Assembly (NCBI GenBank): GCA_934591815.1
Contig: CAKTPV010000005.1
Location: 1-64,000, forward strand
Source of the DNA: an uncultured Oscillospiraceae bacterium
GTDB lineage: Bacteria; Bacillota; Clostridia; Oscillospirales; Oscillospiraceae
Direction: 5' to 3'
Length of the DNA: 64,000 nucleotides
Below, piece after piece: positions 9,140 to 17,467 of the stretch. How positions within the stretch are numbered: the first letter of the stretch is position 1; each line of letters starts with the position of its first letter. A model generated the notes under the pieces. It worked only from the letters and a program-made list of their open reading frames with translations, was not told the DNA's origin and did no database searches. The translations under genes were made by a program, and so were the position numbers.

Positions 9140-10582
9140 TTATAATTCTTTTTCTGTCTCCCGCTTCAGCGGCAGGCGGATGGTGACCACCGTGCCGCCG
9201 CCCTCAGCGTTGCCGATGTCGAACTTGCCGCCGTGGAGATTGACGATCTCATCGCAGACCGCCAGCCCGATGCCGCTGCCCCGCGCCCGGGAGGAGCCCT
9301 TGTAGAACTTCTGCTTCACATAGGGCAGCTCCGCCGCCGGGATACCGGGGCCGAAGTCCCGGATGGTGATGACATAGGCCTCGTTCTCCTGCGTCAGACG
9401 GACGACGATGCGCTTACCGGAGCCGCCGTGCTTGGCGGCGTTGTCCAGTACGTTGCAGAATACCTGCTTCAGCCGCTCCGGGTCGCCGGTGATCGGCTCC
9501 TCGTACAGCGCCTTGTCGCTGGTGTACTCCAGCGAAATGCCGTCCTGCCGGAACAGCTCCCGGTAGGTGTAGACCGCGTCCTCCAGCTCCGCCTGCAGGT
9601 CGGTGTCCTCCACCTGCAAGGTGAAGCGGCCATCGGTCATCTTGGAGAAGTCCAGCAGCTCCTCCACCATGTTGGTCAGGCGGCGGGACTCCTTGAGGAT
9701 GATCTGCACGCCCCGGCGCAGCTGCTGGGCGTCGCAGGACTCGTCTTCCAGCAGCGTCTCACCCCAGCCGTTGATGGCCGTCAGCGGTGTCCGCAGCTCG
9801 TGGGACACGGAGGAAATAAATTCCGACTCCATCTTCTCGCTCTGGCTGATCTTCAGGGACATATCGTTGATGTTGTCCACCAGCACGCCCATCTCGTCCG
9901 TGTATTTGTTGGGGATCTGGATGCCGTAGCTGCCGCCGGAGATGCGCTTGGCCGCCTCCGACACCGCCGACACCGGCGCCACCACGTTGCTGATGAAAAT
10001 CGAGCTGGACAGGAAGATCAGGCAGATGACGGCGGCCATCACGCCGCAGACCACCAGCACTGTCAGGGACACCTGACGATCCAGCTCGCCGATGCCGGTG
10101 ACATAGCGCATGACGCCTACCACCTGCCCGTTGTACTTCAGCAGACTGGAGGCCGCGATGATCCGCTCACCGGTGACCTCGTCCCGCCCCACGAAATCCT
10201 GCACCGTGCCGCTCTCCACGGCCCAGGCGATCTCCGGCGTACCGGGGTAGGTACCTGCCGTCAGCCCCCGGGTGGTGACCTCCACCCGTCCGGCGCTGTT
10301 GAGGAATTGCAGTTCGATGCGGTCGCTGTCGTCAAAGGTAGCCGCGTACAGCGTGGCGCTGCGGTAATACTCCTTGTAGCCGGTCATGACATAGGTGTTG
10401 AAGTAGTCCGCGCCGGAGGTCGCCTTGGCCCGCAGGGTGGAGCGGGCACTGTTGTAGTAGTTGCCGGCAAAGCCAACGGAGATGAGGGCGCCCACCAGCA
10501 GCAGTATGGCGGCCACGGGGACGATACTCCCCGCCAGCCAACGGCGGCGCAGGCCCTTTACCTTGGGCAGCTTGGCAGGCAT
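9140..10582 (-). CDS. Sensor histidine kinase
   Basis: A 480-residue membrane kinase. Transmembrane segments at about 18-40 and 172-198 enclose a roughly 130-residue extracellular sensor domain, followed by HAMP (199-250), HisKA with phospho-acceptor H261 (SVSHELRTPLTAI) and an HATPase domain with NVLDNAAKHG, DFGPGIP and GSGIGLAV. The ATG at 10582 has AAAGGAG 9 nt upstream; a TTG three codons earlier abuts the ribosome site and is rejected. It pairs with the response regulator upstream, though a 139-bp gap with a hairpin separates them. Confidence 0.93.
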   Translation of the reverse strand: MPAKLPKVKGLRRRWLAGSIVPVAAILLLVGALISVGFAGNYYNSARSTLRAKATSGADYFNTYVMTGYKEYYRSATLYAATFDDSDRIELQFLNSAGRVEVTTRGLTAGTYPGTPEIAWAVESGTVQDFVGRDEVTGERIIAASSLLKYNGQVVGVMRYVTGIGELDRQVSLTVLVVCGVMAAVICLIFLSSSIFISNVVAPVSAVSEAAKRISGGSYGIQIPNKYTDEMGVLVDNINDMSLKISQSEKMESEFISSVSHELRTPLTAINGWGETLLEDESCDAQQLRRGVQIILKESRRLTNMVEELLDFSKMTDGRFTLQVEDTDLQAELEDAVYTYRELFRQDGISLEYTSDKALYEEPITGDPERLKQVFCNVLDNAAKHGGSGKRIVVRLTQENEAYVITIRDFGPGIPAAELPYVKQKFYKGSSRARGSGIGLAVCDEIVNLHGGKFDIGNAEGGGTVVTIRLPLKRETEKEL

Positions 10583-10663
10583 ATTCCTCAACTCCTTTCT
10601 TGTGTGTCATGGTGCGGCGCGGACAGCGCGAGATTTTTCGTCAGGACGAGGCGCGGCGGCACA

Positions 10664-10682
10664 GCCGTACTTTGTGTACGGC
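10664..10682. repeat. Hairpin in the regulator-kinase gap
   Basis: GCCGTAC and GTACGGC form a perfect 7-bp stem with a 5-nt loop, inside a GC-rich 139-bp gap (10583-10721) between the response regulator and the kinase. There is no T run, so it is not a classic terminator. It could be an mRNA processing or stability element, or one copy of an interspersed repeat. Confidence 0.5.
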
Positions 10683-10721
10683 AAGGCTTCGCAACGACGT
10701 ATCAGCGAAAAAGATCCGCTG

Positions 10722-11405
10722 TCAGAAGCCCCACTTGTAGCCATAACCCCAGACCGTGGTTATATAGGTGGGATTCGTGGCGTTGTCCTCGATCTTGAGC
10801 CGCAGGCGGCGGATATTGACGTCGACGATCTTGAGCTCGCCGAAGTAGTCGTGTCCCCAGACGAGATCGAGGATCTCCTCGCGGGAGAGGGCTTTGCCGG
10901 GGTTCTCCATAAACATTTTCATGATGGAGTACTCCACCTGCGTGAGCTTGATGCGCTGGCCGTTCTTCTCCAGGGTGCGGTTGCGGGTGTTGAGGAGGAA
11001 GGGCGGCTGCTCGATCTCGCCGGCGTCCACGGCGGCGCCGCCGGAGCGGCGCATGAGGGCGTCTACGCGGGCGGTCAGCTCCGCGGGAGAAAAGGGCTTG
11101 GTGACATAGTCGTCGGCGCCGGTCATGAGGCCGGTGACCTTGTCCATCTCCTGAGAGCGGGCGGTGAGCATGATGATGCCGATGGTGGCGTTGGTGGCGC
11201 GGATACGGCGGCAGACCTCAAAGCCGTCGATGCCGGGGAGCATGATGTCCAGCAGCGCGACGCGGACGTCCGTGTGCTCCTTCAGCTTCTCCAGCGCCTC
11301 CTCGCCCGTCTCCGCCTCCACCACCTCGTAGCCGGCGCGGCGGAGATTGATGACGATAAAGCTGCGGATGCTGGATTCGTCCTCCAAGACCAAGACTTTT
11401 TTCAT
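10722..11405 (-). CDS. OmpR/PhoB-family response regulator
   Basis: A 227-residue DNA-binding regulator. The receiver domain has the acidic pocket E8-D9, phospho-acceptor D53 (LLDIMLPG), the conserved Thr/Ala switch region and the lysine in TKPFSPAEL. The winged-helix C-terminus ends with LRLKIEDNATNPTYI and a VWGYGYKW motif. The ATG at 11405 has AAAGGAG upstream; a longer start would overlap the lipoprotein gene. It lies between the lipoprotein and the kinase, so the three are probably co-transcribed. Confidence 0.95.
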   Translation of the reverse strand: MKKVLVLEDESSIRSFIVINLRRAGYEVVEAETGEEALEKLKEHTDVRVALLDIMLPGIDGFEVCRRIRATNATIGIIMLTARSQEMDKVTGLMTGADDYVTKPFSPAELTARVDALMRRSGGAAVDAGEIEQPPFLLNTRNRTLEKNGQRIKLTQVEYSIMKMFMENPGKALSREEILDLVWGHDYFGELKIVDVNIRRLRLKIEDNATNPTYITTVWGYGYKWGF

Positions 11406-11425
11406 AGCCTGCTCCTTTCGTTCGA

Positions 11426-12745
11426 TCAGGAATTGTTCCACGCGGGGAGGATGAGACGGAAGCTACGGCGCAGCAGATCCTCGTCCATCCCGTAGTAGGG
11501 GGCGATCTCGTAGACCTCGCCGGCGTAGACCGTGGCGGTCTGGCGGCGAAGGACGATGCGGCTGCCGATGCGGCTTCGGTTGTCCCGGTTCTCTCCGGTG
11601 ATGGTGTAAATGGTCAAAACGGCATCGCCGTTGATGTGCAGGGTCATCTGGTTTTCGTTGGTCATGCCGCCGGTAACCGCCGTCACGTCCCACGTCCACC
11701 AGCTGGTGGGGATGGTGAGATACCAGCCGCCGGACTGGCTGTGATAGGTCTTGGCGGTCTGCTCAAAGCGGCCGTCCGTCTTCCAGCGCATCCACGAAAC
11801 AAGGCCGTCCGTCTGCTCAGTGGGAGTGTCTCCCAGCGGACAGGGCAGCTCGACGATGCTGTCGCCGTCGATATCCTGCGGCGACAGCTGGCGGTAGGGA
11901 TAGACGGCGGTGGAAACGCCGCTGTCCCGATCCATGGCCACGTTGACAAGGCCGGTCTCCTGCCGGTAGACGAGGATATCCGTGACCGCCATGTTGGTGG
12001 TGTCCACGCCGGTGATAAAGACGGCGGGGGTGTCCTTGGCCACCATGCCGGTGACCACGCTGCCCCGGTTCAGCGCCGTCATGGAGCTGGACAGGCGGCA
12101 GCGGTAGGACACGCCCATCTGCTCGCCCTGCCAGCCGTAGAACTCCGCCACAGGACCCATTTCGCCGTCGGTGCGCATCACCAGCAGGCTTGGGACGCCG
12201 TCGCCGTTCAGATCCTGAACGGTAAAAAAGCTGTATCCGCAGGACATGAGCGCCGCCGGCTCCGGCTCGATGGTGTAGGCCGCCAGTGTCTGGACATCGG
12301 CGCTGATGCGCCAGCCCACGACCAGTTCCCGGCGGCCGTCGCCGTTCAGATCCTGATAGTATACGCTGTCCACAGCGGTGCCGCTGCTCTCGATGGTGCA
12401 GAACAGGCGGTAGCCCTCGTCCTCATCCAACCGGAATACCATGACCTTCAGCGGCTTTTCATCGGCGCTGCGGCGCATGAACACCATGGCCTCCTGCCGG
12501 CCGTCATCCTCCAGATCCAGCATCTGCACGGACTGGATGTTCCGCCCGCCGGAGGGTGACGCGTATTCGTAGCCCTGGGCGATCAGGCTGTCCAGCTGCT
12601 GGGACAGGCCGGTATATTCCGGCGCCATGCGGGGCAGCGTGAACAGCTGCTCCACCGAGGCGTCAAAGAAGTTACAGCCGGTCAGCAGGGCGGCAGCCGC
12701 CCACACCATCAGCAGCAGGATGCACTTTTTCAGGGTACGCTTCAC
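11426..12745 (-). CDS. Lipoprotein with FG-GAP/VCBS-like repeats
   Basis: A 439-residue predicted lipoprotein. The signal peptide ends in LLTGC, with acylated Cys24. The body contains repeated Asp-rich loops of the integrin-like FG-GAP type (DLEDDGRQEA, DLNGDGRRELVVGW, DLNGDGVPSLLV, DIDGDSIVEL), which usually bind calcium and build a beta-propeller. The start is GTG 12745, with AGGAGGGAG upstream, which places the signal peptide correctly; an upstream ATG at 12778 would add 11 residues in front of it. Function is unknown. As the first gene before a two-component system, it may feed the kinase a signal (inference). Confidence 0.82.
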   Translation of the reverse strand: MKRTLKKCILLLMVWAAAALLTGCNFFDASVEQLFTLPRMAPEYTGLSQQLDSLIAQGYEYASPSGGRNIQSVQMLDLEDDGRQEAMVFMRRSADEKPLKVMVFRLDEDEGYRLFCTIESSGTAVDSVYYQDLNGDGRRELVVGWRISADVQTLAAYTIEPEPAALMSCGYSFFTVQDLNGDGVPSLLVMRTDGEMGPVAEFYGWQGEQMGVSYRCRLSSSMTALNRGSVVTGMVAKDTPAVFITGVDTTNMAVTDILVYRQETGLVNVAMDRDSGVSTAVYPYRQLSPQDIDGDSIVELPCPLGDTPTEQTDGLVSWMRWKTDGRFEQTAKTYHSQSGGWYLTIPTSWWTWDVTAVTGGMTNENQMTLHINGDAVLTIYTITGENRDNRSRIGSRIVLRRQTATVYAGEVYEIAPYYGMDEDLLRRSFRLILPAWNNS

Positions 12746-12775
12746 GGCGGCTCCCTCCTTTTCCGGCAATACGGC

Positions 12776-12792
12776 CAATATACAGTATATTG
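12776..12792. promoter_or_regulatory. 17-bp palindrome at the lipoprotein/two-component promoter
   Basis: CAATATAC-A-GTATATTG is a perfect 8+1+8 palindrome. It overlaps a likely minus-strand -10 (TACAAT, plus 12789-12794), the position of a repressor or response-regulator operator. No good -35 is visible, which fits an activated or atypical promoter. Confidence 0.55.
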
Positions 12793-12847
12793 TATCACAC
12801 TCCGTGCCGATTTGGTAGTGCTTTTTTGCGGCTTTTGCGCCGCAGAC

Positions 12848-12880
12848 AAAAGGGACGGGCCGCCCCTGCGACCCGTCCCT
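12848..12880 (-). terminator. Terminator of the zinc-ribbon protein gene
   Basis: AGGGACGGG (12851-12859) pairs with CCCGTCCCT (12872-12880) and is followed on the minus strand by a short T run. It lies 16 bp beyond the stop codon. Confidence 0.75.
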
Positions 12881-12895
12881 TGCAGTCCTTTACAT

Positions 12896-13825
12896 TCAGC
12901 GGATGCGGATGATGGCCTTCACCGTTCCGCCGCCCACCGAGCCGACAACGGTGGCATACCGTCCGCTGGTGGTGCCGGTGACGGTGAGCTTGTCGCCGTC
13001 CAGCGTGCATACGCCGCTGCTGTCACCGTCAATGCTCCATGTGACAGCGGCGGTGGTGCCCTTGACGCCCAGCTTCCAGACCTCGCCCTTCTTGGTGCTC
13101 ATCTCAAACACGCCCGTCTCGGAGGTGGCCGCCAGCTCGCCGACATAACCACCCTCGGAGGTGGCTGTGATGACCAGCTTGCTCACATCCACCTTCTGGG
13201 TGTCTGTGGGTTTCGTGGTATCCGTAGGCTTCGTGGTGTCCGTAGGCTTCGTGGTGTCCGTAGGCTTCGTGCCGTCCTCGGCTGCCTTTACCGTCAGGCT
13301 GCACGCCGCCTCCGCATCGCCCACCTTGGCGGTGATGACCGCATTGCCGGCGGCGACGGCTGTGACCTCACCGCTGTCGCTGACGGTGGCCACGGTGGGA
13401 TCGCTGCTGCTCCACGTGCAGGTCCCCTCCGTCTCCTCATTGACCTTCAGTGTCTCCCTATCCCCTACGGTCAGCGCCAGCACGGCCCGGTTCAGGGTGA
13501 TGACGTTCTCCGGCTCTGCCGGGTCAGGAGTATCGGGATCAGGCGTGGGGGTCACATCCTCCACCGGCGGTTTCTCCCCGCCGATGGCGTCCTTGATCTG
13601 GTCGCCGAATATCAGCCACACCACCAGCAGCGCCAGCAGGATCAGTACCAGCACCACCACGGGGCCGAGGATGCTGGGCGCCCGGCGGCGGGATGTCTCC
13701 GCCCGGCGGCTGCGGCGCTTCTTCGCGCGGCCACCGTAATAGGCGTCGTCCTCCTCGCAGAAGGGACAGGTCTTATAGCTATCGGAGAACATCTCTCCGC
13801 ACCGTTTGCACTTGATCAAGCTCAT
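12896..13825 (-). CDS. Zinc-ribbon, single-pass membrane protein with Ig-like (BIG2) domain
   Basis: A 309-residue protein of unknown function. The N-terminus is a cytoplasmic zinc ribbon (C6, C9, C20, C23), followed by a very basic stretch, one membrane helix at about 52-73 and an extracellular Pro/Asp-rich linker. A bacterial Ig-like domain spans about 108-180 (VTAVAAGNAVITAKV), then a TKPTDT spacer repeated four times (186-209) leads to a second beta-rich domain. The topology suggests a cytoplasmic metal-binding head linked to a surface adhesion-like part. It appears to be a single-gene unit. Confidence 0.82.
   Translation of the reverse strand: MSLIKCKRCGEMFSDSYKTCPFCEEDDAYYGGRAKKRRSRRAETSRRRAPSILGPVVVLVLILLALLVVWLIFGDQIKDAIGGEKPPVEDVTPTPDPDTPDPAEPENVITLNRAVLALTVGDRETLKVNEETEGTCTWSSSDPTVATVSDSGEVTAVAAGNAVITAKVGDAEAACSLTVKAAEDGTKPTDTTKPTDTTKPTDTTKPTDTQKVDVSKLVITATSEGGYVGELAATSETGVFEMSTKKGEVWKLGVKGTTAAVTWSIDGDSSGVCTLDGDKLTVTGTTSGRYATVVGSVGGGTVKAIIRIR
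13199..13270 (-). repeat. Four tandem 18-bp coding repeats (TKPTDT)
   Basis: Four head-to-tail 18-bp units encode Thr-Lys-Pro-Thr-Asp-Thr in the extracellular linker of the zinc-ribbon protein. The units are nearly identical at DNA level, so the tract could vary in length by slippage or recombination. Confidence 0.9.
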
Positions 13826-13936
13826 GTGAAAAACCTCCGGGGAAAAATCTATTTTACATAATATCCATTTTCCCGCCCCGCGTCAACCGCCTGACGGCGA
13901 AATTCATTCTTTTTTTACAGGCAAACGCCGCACCGC

Positions 13937-13965
13937 TTGCTTTTCCCCGTCGTATTTCCTATAAT
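13937..13965 (+). promoter_or_regulatory. Promoter of udk
   Basis: TTGCTT (13937-13942), a 17-bp spacer and a perfect TATAAT (13960-13965), 31 bp before the udk start. Confidence 0.8.
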
Positions 13966-13996
13966 AATGGGCAAAGTATTTGGGAGGACGCGGGCT

Positions 13997-14611
13997 ATGA
14001 ATACCATTTTTATCGGCATCGCCGGCGGCACCGGCAGCGGCAAGACCACTCTCACCGAGCATCTGGCCGCCCGGTTCGGCAGCGACATCAGCGTGGTACA
14101 CCACGACAACTACTACAAACGGCAGGATCGACCCTTTGCGGAGCGGTGTCAGCAGAACTACGACCACCCCGACGCCTTCGACACCGATCTGATGATCGCC
14201 GACCTGAAGGCACTGAAGCGGGGTGAGACCATCCACTGCCCCGTGTACGACTACTCCATCCACAACCGCACCGACGAGACGGTGGAGGTACGCCCCACCA
14301 AGGTGGTGATCGTGGAGGGTATCCTCATTTTCCAGAACAAGGCGCTGCGGGATCTGCTGGACATCAAGATCTTCGTAGAGACGGACGCCGACGTGCGCAT
14401 CCTGCGCCGCGCCCTGCGGGACGTGGAGGAGCGGGGCCGCTCGCTGGAATCGGTGGTAAATCAGTATCTCACCACGGTGAAGCCCATGCACGAGCAATTC
14501 GTGGAGCCCACCCGAAAGTTCGCGGATATCATCGTGCTGGAGGGCGGCCACAATCTGGTGGCGCTGGATATGATCATGCAGCGCATCGCCAGCCACATCG
14601 CGGAGAGCTGA
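13997..14611 (+). CDS. udk: Uridine kinase
   Basis: A 204-residue P-loop kinase that phosphorylates uridine and cytidine in pyrimidine salvage. Walker A is GGTGSGKT at 10-17. The NYYKRQ, NYDHPDAFD and YDYSIHNR segments match the nucleoside-binding parts of the family, and the RDVEERGRS lid follows. The start at 13997 has GGGAGGA upstream; earlier in-frame codons overlap the promoter. The next gene starts 2 nt after its stop codon. Confidence 0.96.
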   Translation: MNTIFIGIAGGTGSGKTTLTEHLAARFGSDISVVHHDNYYKRQDRPFAERCQQNYDHPDAFDTDLMIADLKALKRGETIHCPVYDYSIHNRTDETVEVRPTKVVIVEGILIFQNKALRDLLDIKIFVETDADVRILRRALRDVEERGRSLESVVNQYLTTVKPMHEQFVEPTRKFADIIVLEGGHNLVALDMIMQRIASHIAES

Positions 14612-14612
14612 C

Positions 14613-15368
14613 GTGAAGCACACGCTTTCCCGTGCCGCCGCCGCACTGTGCCTCGCGCTGGCACTGTTTTTTCTGCTGCCGCTGTGCGCCGGTATCCTCC
14701 ATTTCGGCATGCTCTGGCCGGCGGCGGTCTGCCTGCTGGCGGCGGCCGTTCTGCTGTGGCCGGACTTTTTCCGGCGTCTGCTGCGTCCCAAATGGCTGCG
14801 GCGGGTCATCGCCTGTGCGGCGGCGGTCTGCCTTGCGGCGGTGCTGGTGACACTGGGCAAAATGGCGCAGAGCGCCGCGCACCGGCCTACGGGCGACGCG
14901 CCCTGTACCGTGGTGGTGCTGGGCTGTCAGGTGTACCCGGACGGACACCCCAGCCTGATGCTGCAAAACCGCATCGACGCCGCCTACGGCTACCTGACCG
15001 CCCACCCGGAGGCAGTCTGCATCGCCTCCGGCGGACAGAATGACCGGGAGACGATCTCCGAGGCCGCCTGCATCCGAAACACGCTGGTGAAGATGGGCAT
15101 CGCCCCGGCGCGCATCTATACGGAGGCGCGCTCCACCTCCACCGAGGAGAACCTGACCTTCTCCGCCCGCATCATCGAGGAGGAGGGCCTTCCCACGCAG
15201 GTGGCCATCGCCTCCGACAACTTCCACCAGCTTCGCGCCGCCATCTGGGCGGAGCGGGCGGGTCTGACGCCCTATGCCGCGGGCTGCGCCAGCCCGTGGT
15301 TCCTCGCCCCCGGCTACTGGGCGCGGGAGGCCGCCGCCCTGCTGTACATGATCTGTACCGGGCAATGA
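14613..15368 (+). CDS. YdcF/ElyC/SanA-type (DUF218) membrane protein
   Basis: A 251-residue protein with three hydrophobic helices in the first 85 residues and a DUF218 domain. Family motifs are VVVLGCQVYPDG, LQNRIDAAYGYL, IASGGQND, EARSTSTEENL and IASDNFHQLRA. Relatives take part in envelope processes such as vancomycin resistance and polysaccharide assembly in E. coli, but the activity is unknown. It starts with GTG, with GGAGAG 5 nt upstream, directly after udk, so it is probably translated from the same message. Confidence 0.88.
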   Translation: MKHTLSRAAAALCLALALFFLLPLCAGILHFGMLWPAAVCLLAAAVLLWPDFFRRLLRPKWLRRVIACAAAVCLAAVLVTLGKMAQSAAHRPTGDAPCTVVVLGCQVYPDGHPSLMLQNRIDAAYGYLTAHPEAVCIASGGQNDRETISEAACIRNTLVKMGIAPARIYTEARSTSTEENLTFSARIIEEEGLPTQVAIASDNFHQLRAAIWAERAGLTPYAAGCASPWFLAPGYWAREAAALLYMICTGQ

Positions 15369-15433
15369 GCCCTCCCTGCGGAAAATCCAGATACCGCCGG
15401 AATTGCCAGTTTTTCATCCGGTGGAAAATGCTC

Positions 15434-15461
15434 TTGCATTTTTAGATTTTCATGATAAAAT
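15434..15461 (+). promoter_or_regulatory. Promoter of the mini-ferredoxin
   Basis: TTGCAT (15434-15439), a 16-bp spacer and TAAAAT (15456-15461), 30 bp before the ferredoxin start. Confidence 0.7.
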
Positions 15462-15491
15462 AGGCTTACAAATCTTTATGGAGGTGCTACT

Positions 15492-15665
15492 ATGGCTTAT
15501 CAGATCGGTTCCGCTTGCGTCAGCTGCGGCGCTTGCGCAGACGCTTGCCCCGTGGGTGCTATTTCCCAGGGTGATGATCGTTACGTGATCGACGCCGGTG
15601 CCTGCCTGGACTGCGGTTCTTGCAGCGATACCTGCCCCAACGGCGCTATCAGCCCCGCTGAGTAA
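15492..15665 (+). CDS. 2[4Fe-4S] clostridial-type ferredoxin
   Basis: A 57-residue electron carrier with two complete cluster motifs: C9, C12, C15, C19-Pro and C38, C41, C44, C48-Pro. This is the standard length and layout of small clostridial ferredoxins, which carry low-potential electrons for enzymes such as pyruvate:ferredoxin oxidoreductase and hydrogenases. GGAGGTG lies 8 nt before the ATG. It has its own promoter and a strong terminator, so it is a monocistronic and probably highly expressed gene. Confidence 0.96.
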   Translation: MAYQIGSACVSCGACADACPVGAISQGDDRYVIDAGACLDCGSCSDTCPNGAISPAE

Positions 15666-15682
15666 TCTTACATATGCGCGGC

Positions 15683-15714
15683 AAAGTGACCGGCCTTTTG
15701 GCCGGTCACTTTTT
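15683..15714 (+). terminator. Ferredoxin terminator
   Basis: AAAGTGACCGGCC pairs with GGCCGGTCACTTT and is followed by a T run. Confidence 0.9.
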
Positions 15715-15717
15715 CTG

Positions 15718-15746
15718 TTGCGGCGGCGGGCTTTTTATATTACAAT
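15718..15746 (+). promoter_or_regulatory. Promoter of the trmN6-like/rsmI operon
   Basis: TTGCGG (15718-15723), a 17-bp spacer and TACAAT (15741-15746), 30 bp upstream of the first gene. Confidence 0.7.
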
Positions 15747-15776
15747 AGCCCCAGTATCTATGCGGGAGGGCGGCAT

Positions 15777-16499
15777 ATGGAGCGATGGGATACCCTGTGG
15801 GACGGCGGCTGGACGTTCTGCTTTGACGACAGTGCCTTCATGCCCTCCACCGACTCCTTCCTGCTGGGCAGCTTCCCTCCTCTGCGGCGGGGCTGGCGGG
15901 TCTGCGATCTGGGCGCCGGTACCGGGCTGCTGGGGCTTCTGCTGCTGGCGCGGGAGCCCGCGCTCACCGTCACCGGTCTGGAGCTGTCCCCTGACGCCTG
16001 TGCGCTGGCGGCGCGGACGGCGGCGGCCAACGGCCTGACCGGCCGGTTGGTGACGCTGCCCTGCGACCTGCGGGAGCGCTCTCAGCTTCCGGCGGCGGGC
16101 AGCTTCGATCTGGTCGTGTCCAACCCGCCCTACTTCCCTGCCGGCGGCGGAAGGACGGCGGCGGGCAGCCGGGGCACGGCCCGCTCAGAGCTGACCTGCA
16201 CCATGGAGCAGCTCTGTGCCGCCGCGTCCTATCTGCTGCGCAGCGGCGGGCATTTCTGCCTCGTCTACCGCCCGGAGCGGCTGGCGGAGCTGATGGAGAC
16301 GCTGCGCCGGTACAGGCTGGAACCGAAAGCGCTGCGGTTCGTCCAGAAAAACGGCGCCGCCGCGCCGTCGCTGGTGCTGCTGGGCTGCCGGAAGGATGGC
16401 CGCACCGGTCTGACGGTGCAGCCGCCGCTGCTGCTGCAAAACGCCGACGGCACGGAGACAGAGGAGCTGCGGCGTATCTATTTCAGAGATAAGGGGTAA
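15777..16499 (+). CDS. tRNA1(Val) adenine-N6 methyltransferase-like protein (YabB/YfiC)
   Basis: A 240-residue SAM-dependent methyltransferase. The SAM-binding site is CDLGAGTGLLGLL at about 43-55, the catalytic NPPY lies at 116-119, and FMPSTDSFLL near the N-terminus matches the TrmN6/YfiC entry motif. It precedes rsmI by 4 nt, the arrangement seen for yabB and yabC near abrB in Bacillus, which supports the subfamily. The tRNA target is assigned by family only. Confidence 0.87.
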   Translation: MERWDTLWDGGWTFCFDDSAFMPSTDSFLLGSFPPLRRGWRVCDLGAGTGLLGLLLLAREPALTVTGLELSPDACALAARTAAANGLTGRLVTLPCDLRERSQLPAAGSFDLVVSNPPYFPAGGGRTAAGSRGTARSELTCTMEQLCAAASYLLRSGGHFCLVYRPERLAELMETLRRYRLEPKALRFVQKNGAAAPSLVLLGCRKDGRTGLTVQPPLLLQNADGTETEELRRIYFRDKG

Positions 16500-16503
16500 T
16501 ACA

Positions 16504-17331
16504 ATGGCTGGTATGCTGTATCTGGTCGCCACGCCCATCGGCAATCTGGGGGACTTCTCCCCCCGGGCCGTGGAGACACTGGCGGAGGTGGACTTTATCG
16601 CCGCCGAGGACACCCGCGTGTCCGTCAAGCTGCTGAATCACTTCGACATCAAAAAGCCGCTGGTCAGCTATCATGAGCACAACCGGGCGGCGGCGGGACA
16701 GGCCATCCTGGCCCGGCTGCTGGCCGGAGAGACCTGCGCACTGGTAACGGACGCCGGTACGCCCGCCATCAGCGATCCGGGCCAGGAGCTGGTGGCGCTG
16801 TGCGCCGAAAACGGCGTGACGGTGCAGGCCATCCCCGGCTGCTGCGCCGCCATCGCCGCGCTGGCCGTATCGGGTCTGGACACCCGGCGGTTCACCTTTG
16901 AAGGCTTCCTTCCCGCCGGTAAGAGCGAGCGCCGCGCCGCGCTGGAGGAGCTGAGCGGCGAGACGCGGACCATGGTGTTCCACGAAGCGCCCCACCGTCT
17001 GCGCACCACGCTGGCAGATATGGCGGAGGCGCTGGGCGACCGTCCCGTCGCCCTGTGCCGGGAGCTGACCAAGCTCCATGAGGACACCGTCCGCACCACA
17101 CTGGCGCAGGCCGCCGCCTACTACGCCGCCAACGAGCCCCGGGGCGAATATGTACTGGTGGTGGCAGGCCGGGAGCGGCAGGCCCAGACCCAGCTGACGC
17201 TGGAGGAGGGTGTGGAGCGCGTGCTGCGGCTGCGGGCGGACGGTGTGCGGATGAAGGACGCCGTCCGGCAGGTGGCCGACGACACCGGCCTGAGCCGCAA
17301 CGACCTGTACGACGCGGCGCTGCGCCGCTGA
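16504..17331 (+). CDS. rsmI: 16S rRNA (cytidine-2'-O) methyltransferase
   Basis: A 275-residue SAM-dependent enzyme that 2'-O-methylates C1402 of 16S rRNA. Family blocks are LYLVATPIGNLGD, DFIAAEDTR, YHEHN, ALVTDAGTPAISDPG, FEGFLPAGKSERR and HEAPHRL. The C-terminus has a helical dimerisation tail. AAGGGG lies 7 nt before the ATG. It is the second gene of a two-gene unit and ends at a strong terminator shared with convergent abrB. Confidence 0.96.
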   Translation: MAGMLYLVATPIGNLGDFSPRAVETLAEVDFIAAEDTRVSVKLLNHFDIKKPLVSYHEHNRAAAGQAILARLLAGETCALVTDAGTPAISDPGQELVALCAENGVTVQAIPGCCAAIAALAVSGLDTRRFTFEGFLPAGKSERRAALEELSGETRTMVFHEAPHRLRTTLADMAEALGDRPVALCRELTKLHEDTVRTTLAQAAAYYAANEPRGEYVLVVAGRERQAQTQLTLEEGVERVLRLRADGVRMKDAVRQVADDTGLSRNDLYDAALRR

Positions 17332-17363
17332 TTGCATCAAACCGCGTACAACAGGACAACATC

Positions 17364-17401
17364 AAAAGGGTCTGCACGGCGTATGCCGTGCAGACCCTTT
17401 T
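17364..17401. terminator. Bidirectional terminator between rsmI and abrB
   Basis: A 17-bp perfect stem AAAAGGGTCTGCACGGC/GCCGTGCAGACCCTTTT with a 4-nt loop lies between convergent genes, with A and T ends suitable for both directions. Confidence 0.92.
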
Positions 17402-17467
17402 GTCCGCTTTTGGTGTGGAGTTCCGCAAAAACATCCCGGCAAAACGGCGCCGGTAACGTTTCCGGTA

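Noticed and set aside
13199..13270. Short regularly spaced repeats as a CRISPR array
   Set aside because: The units are contiguous 18-bp coding repeats with no spacers, and they translate to TKPTDT.
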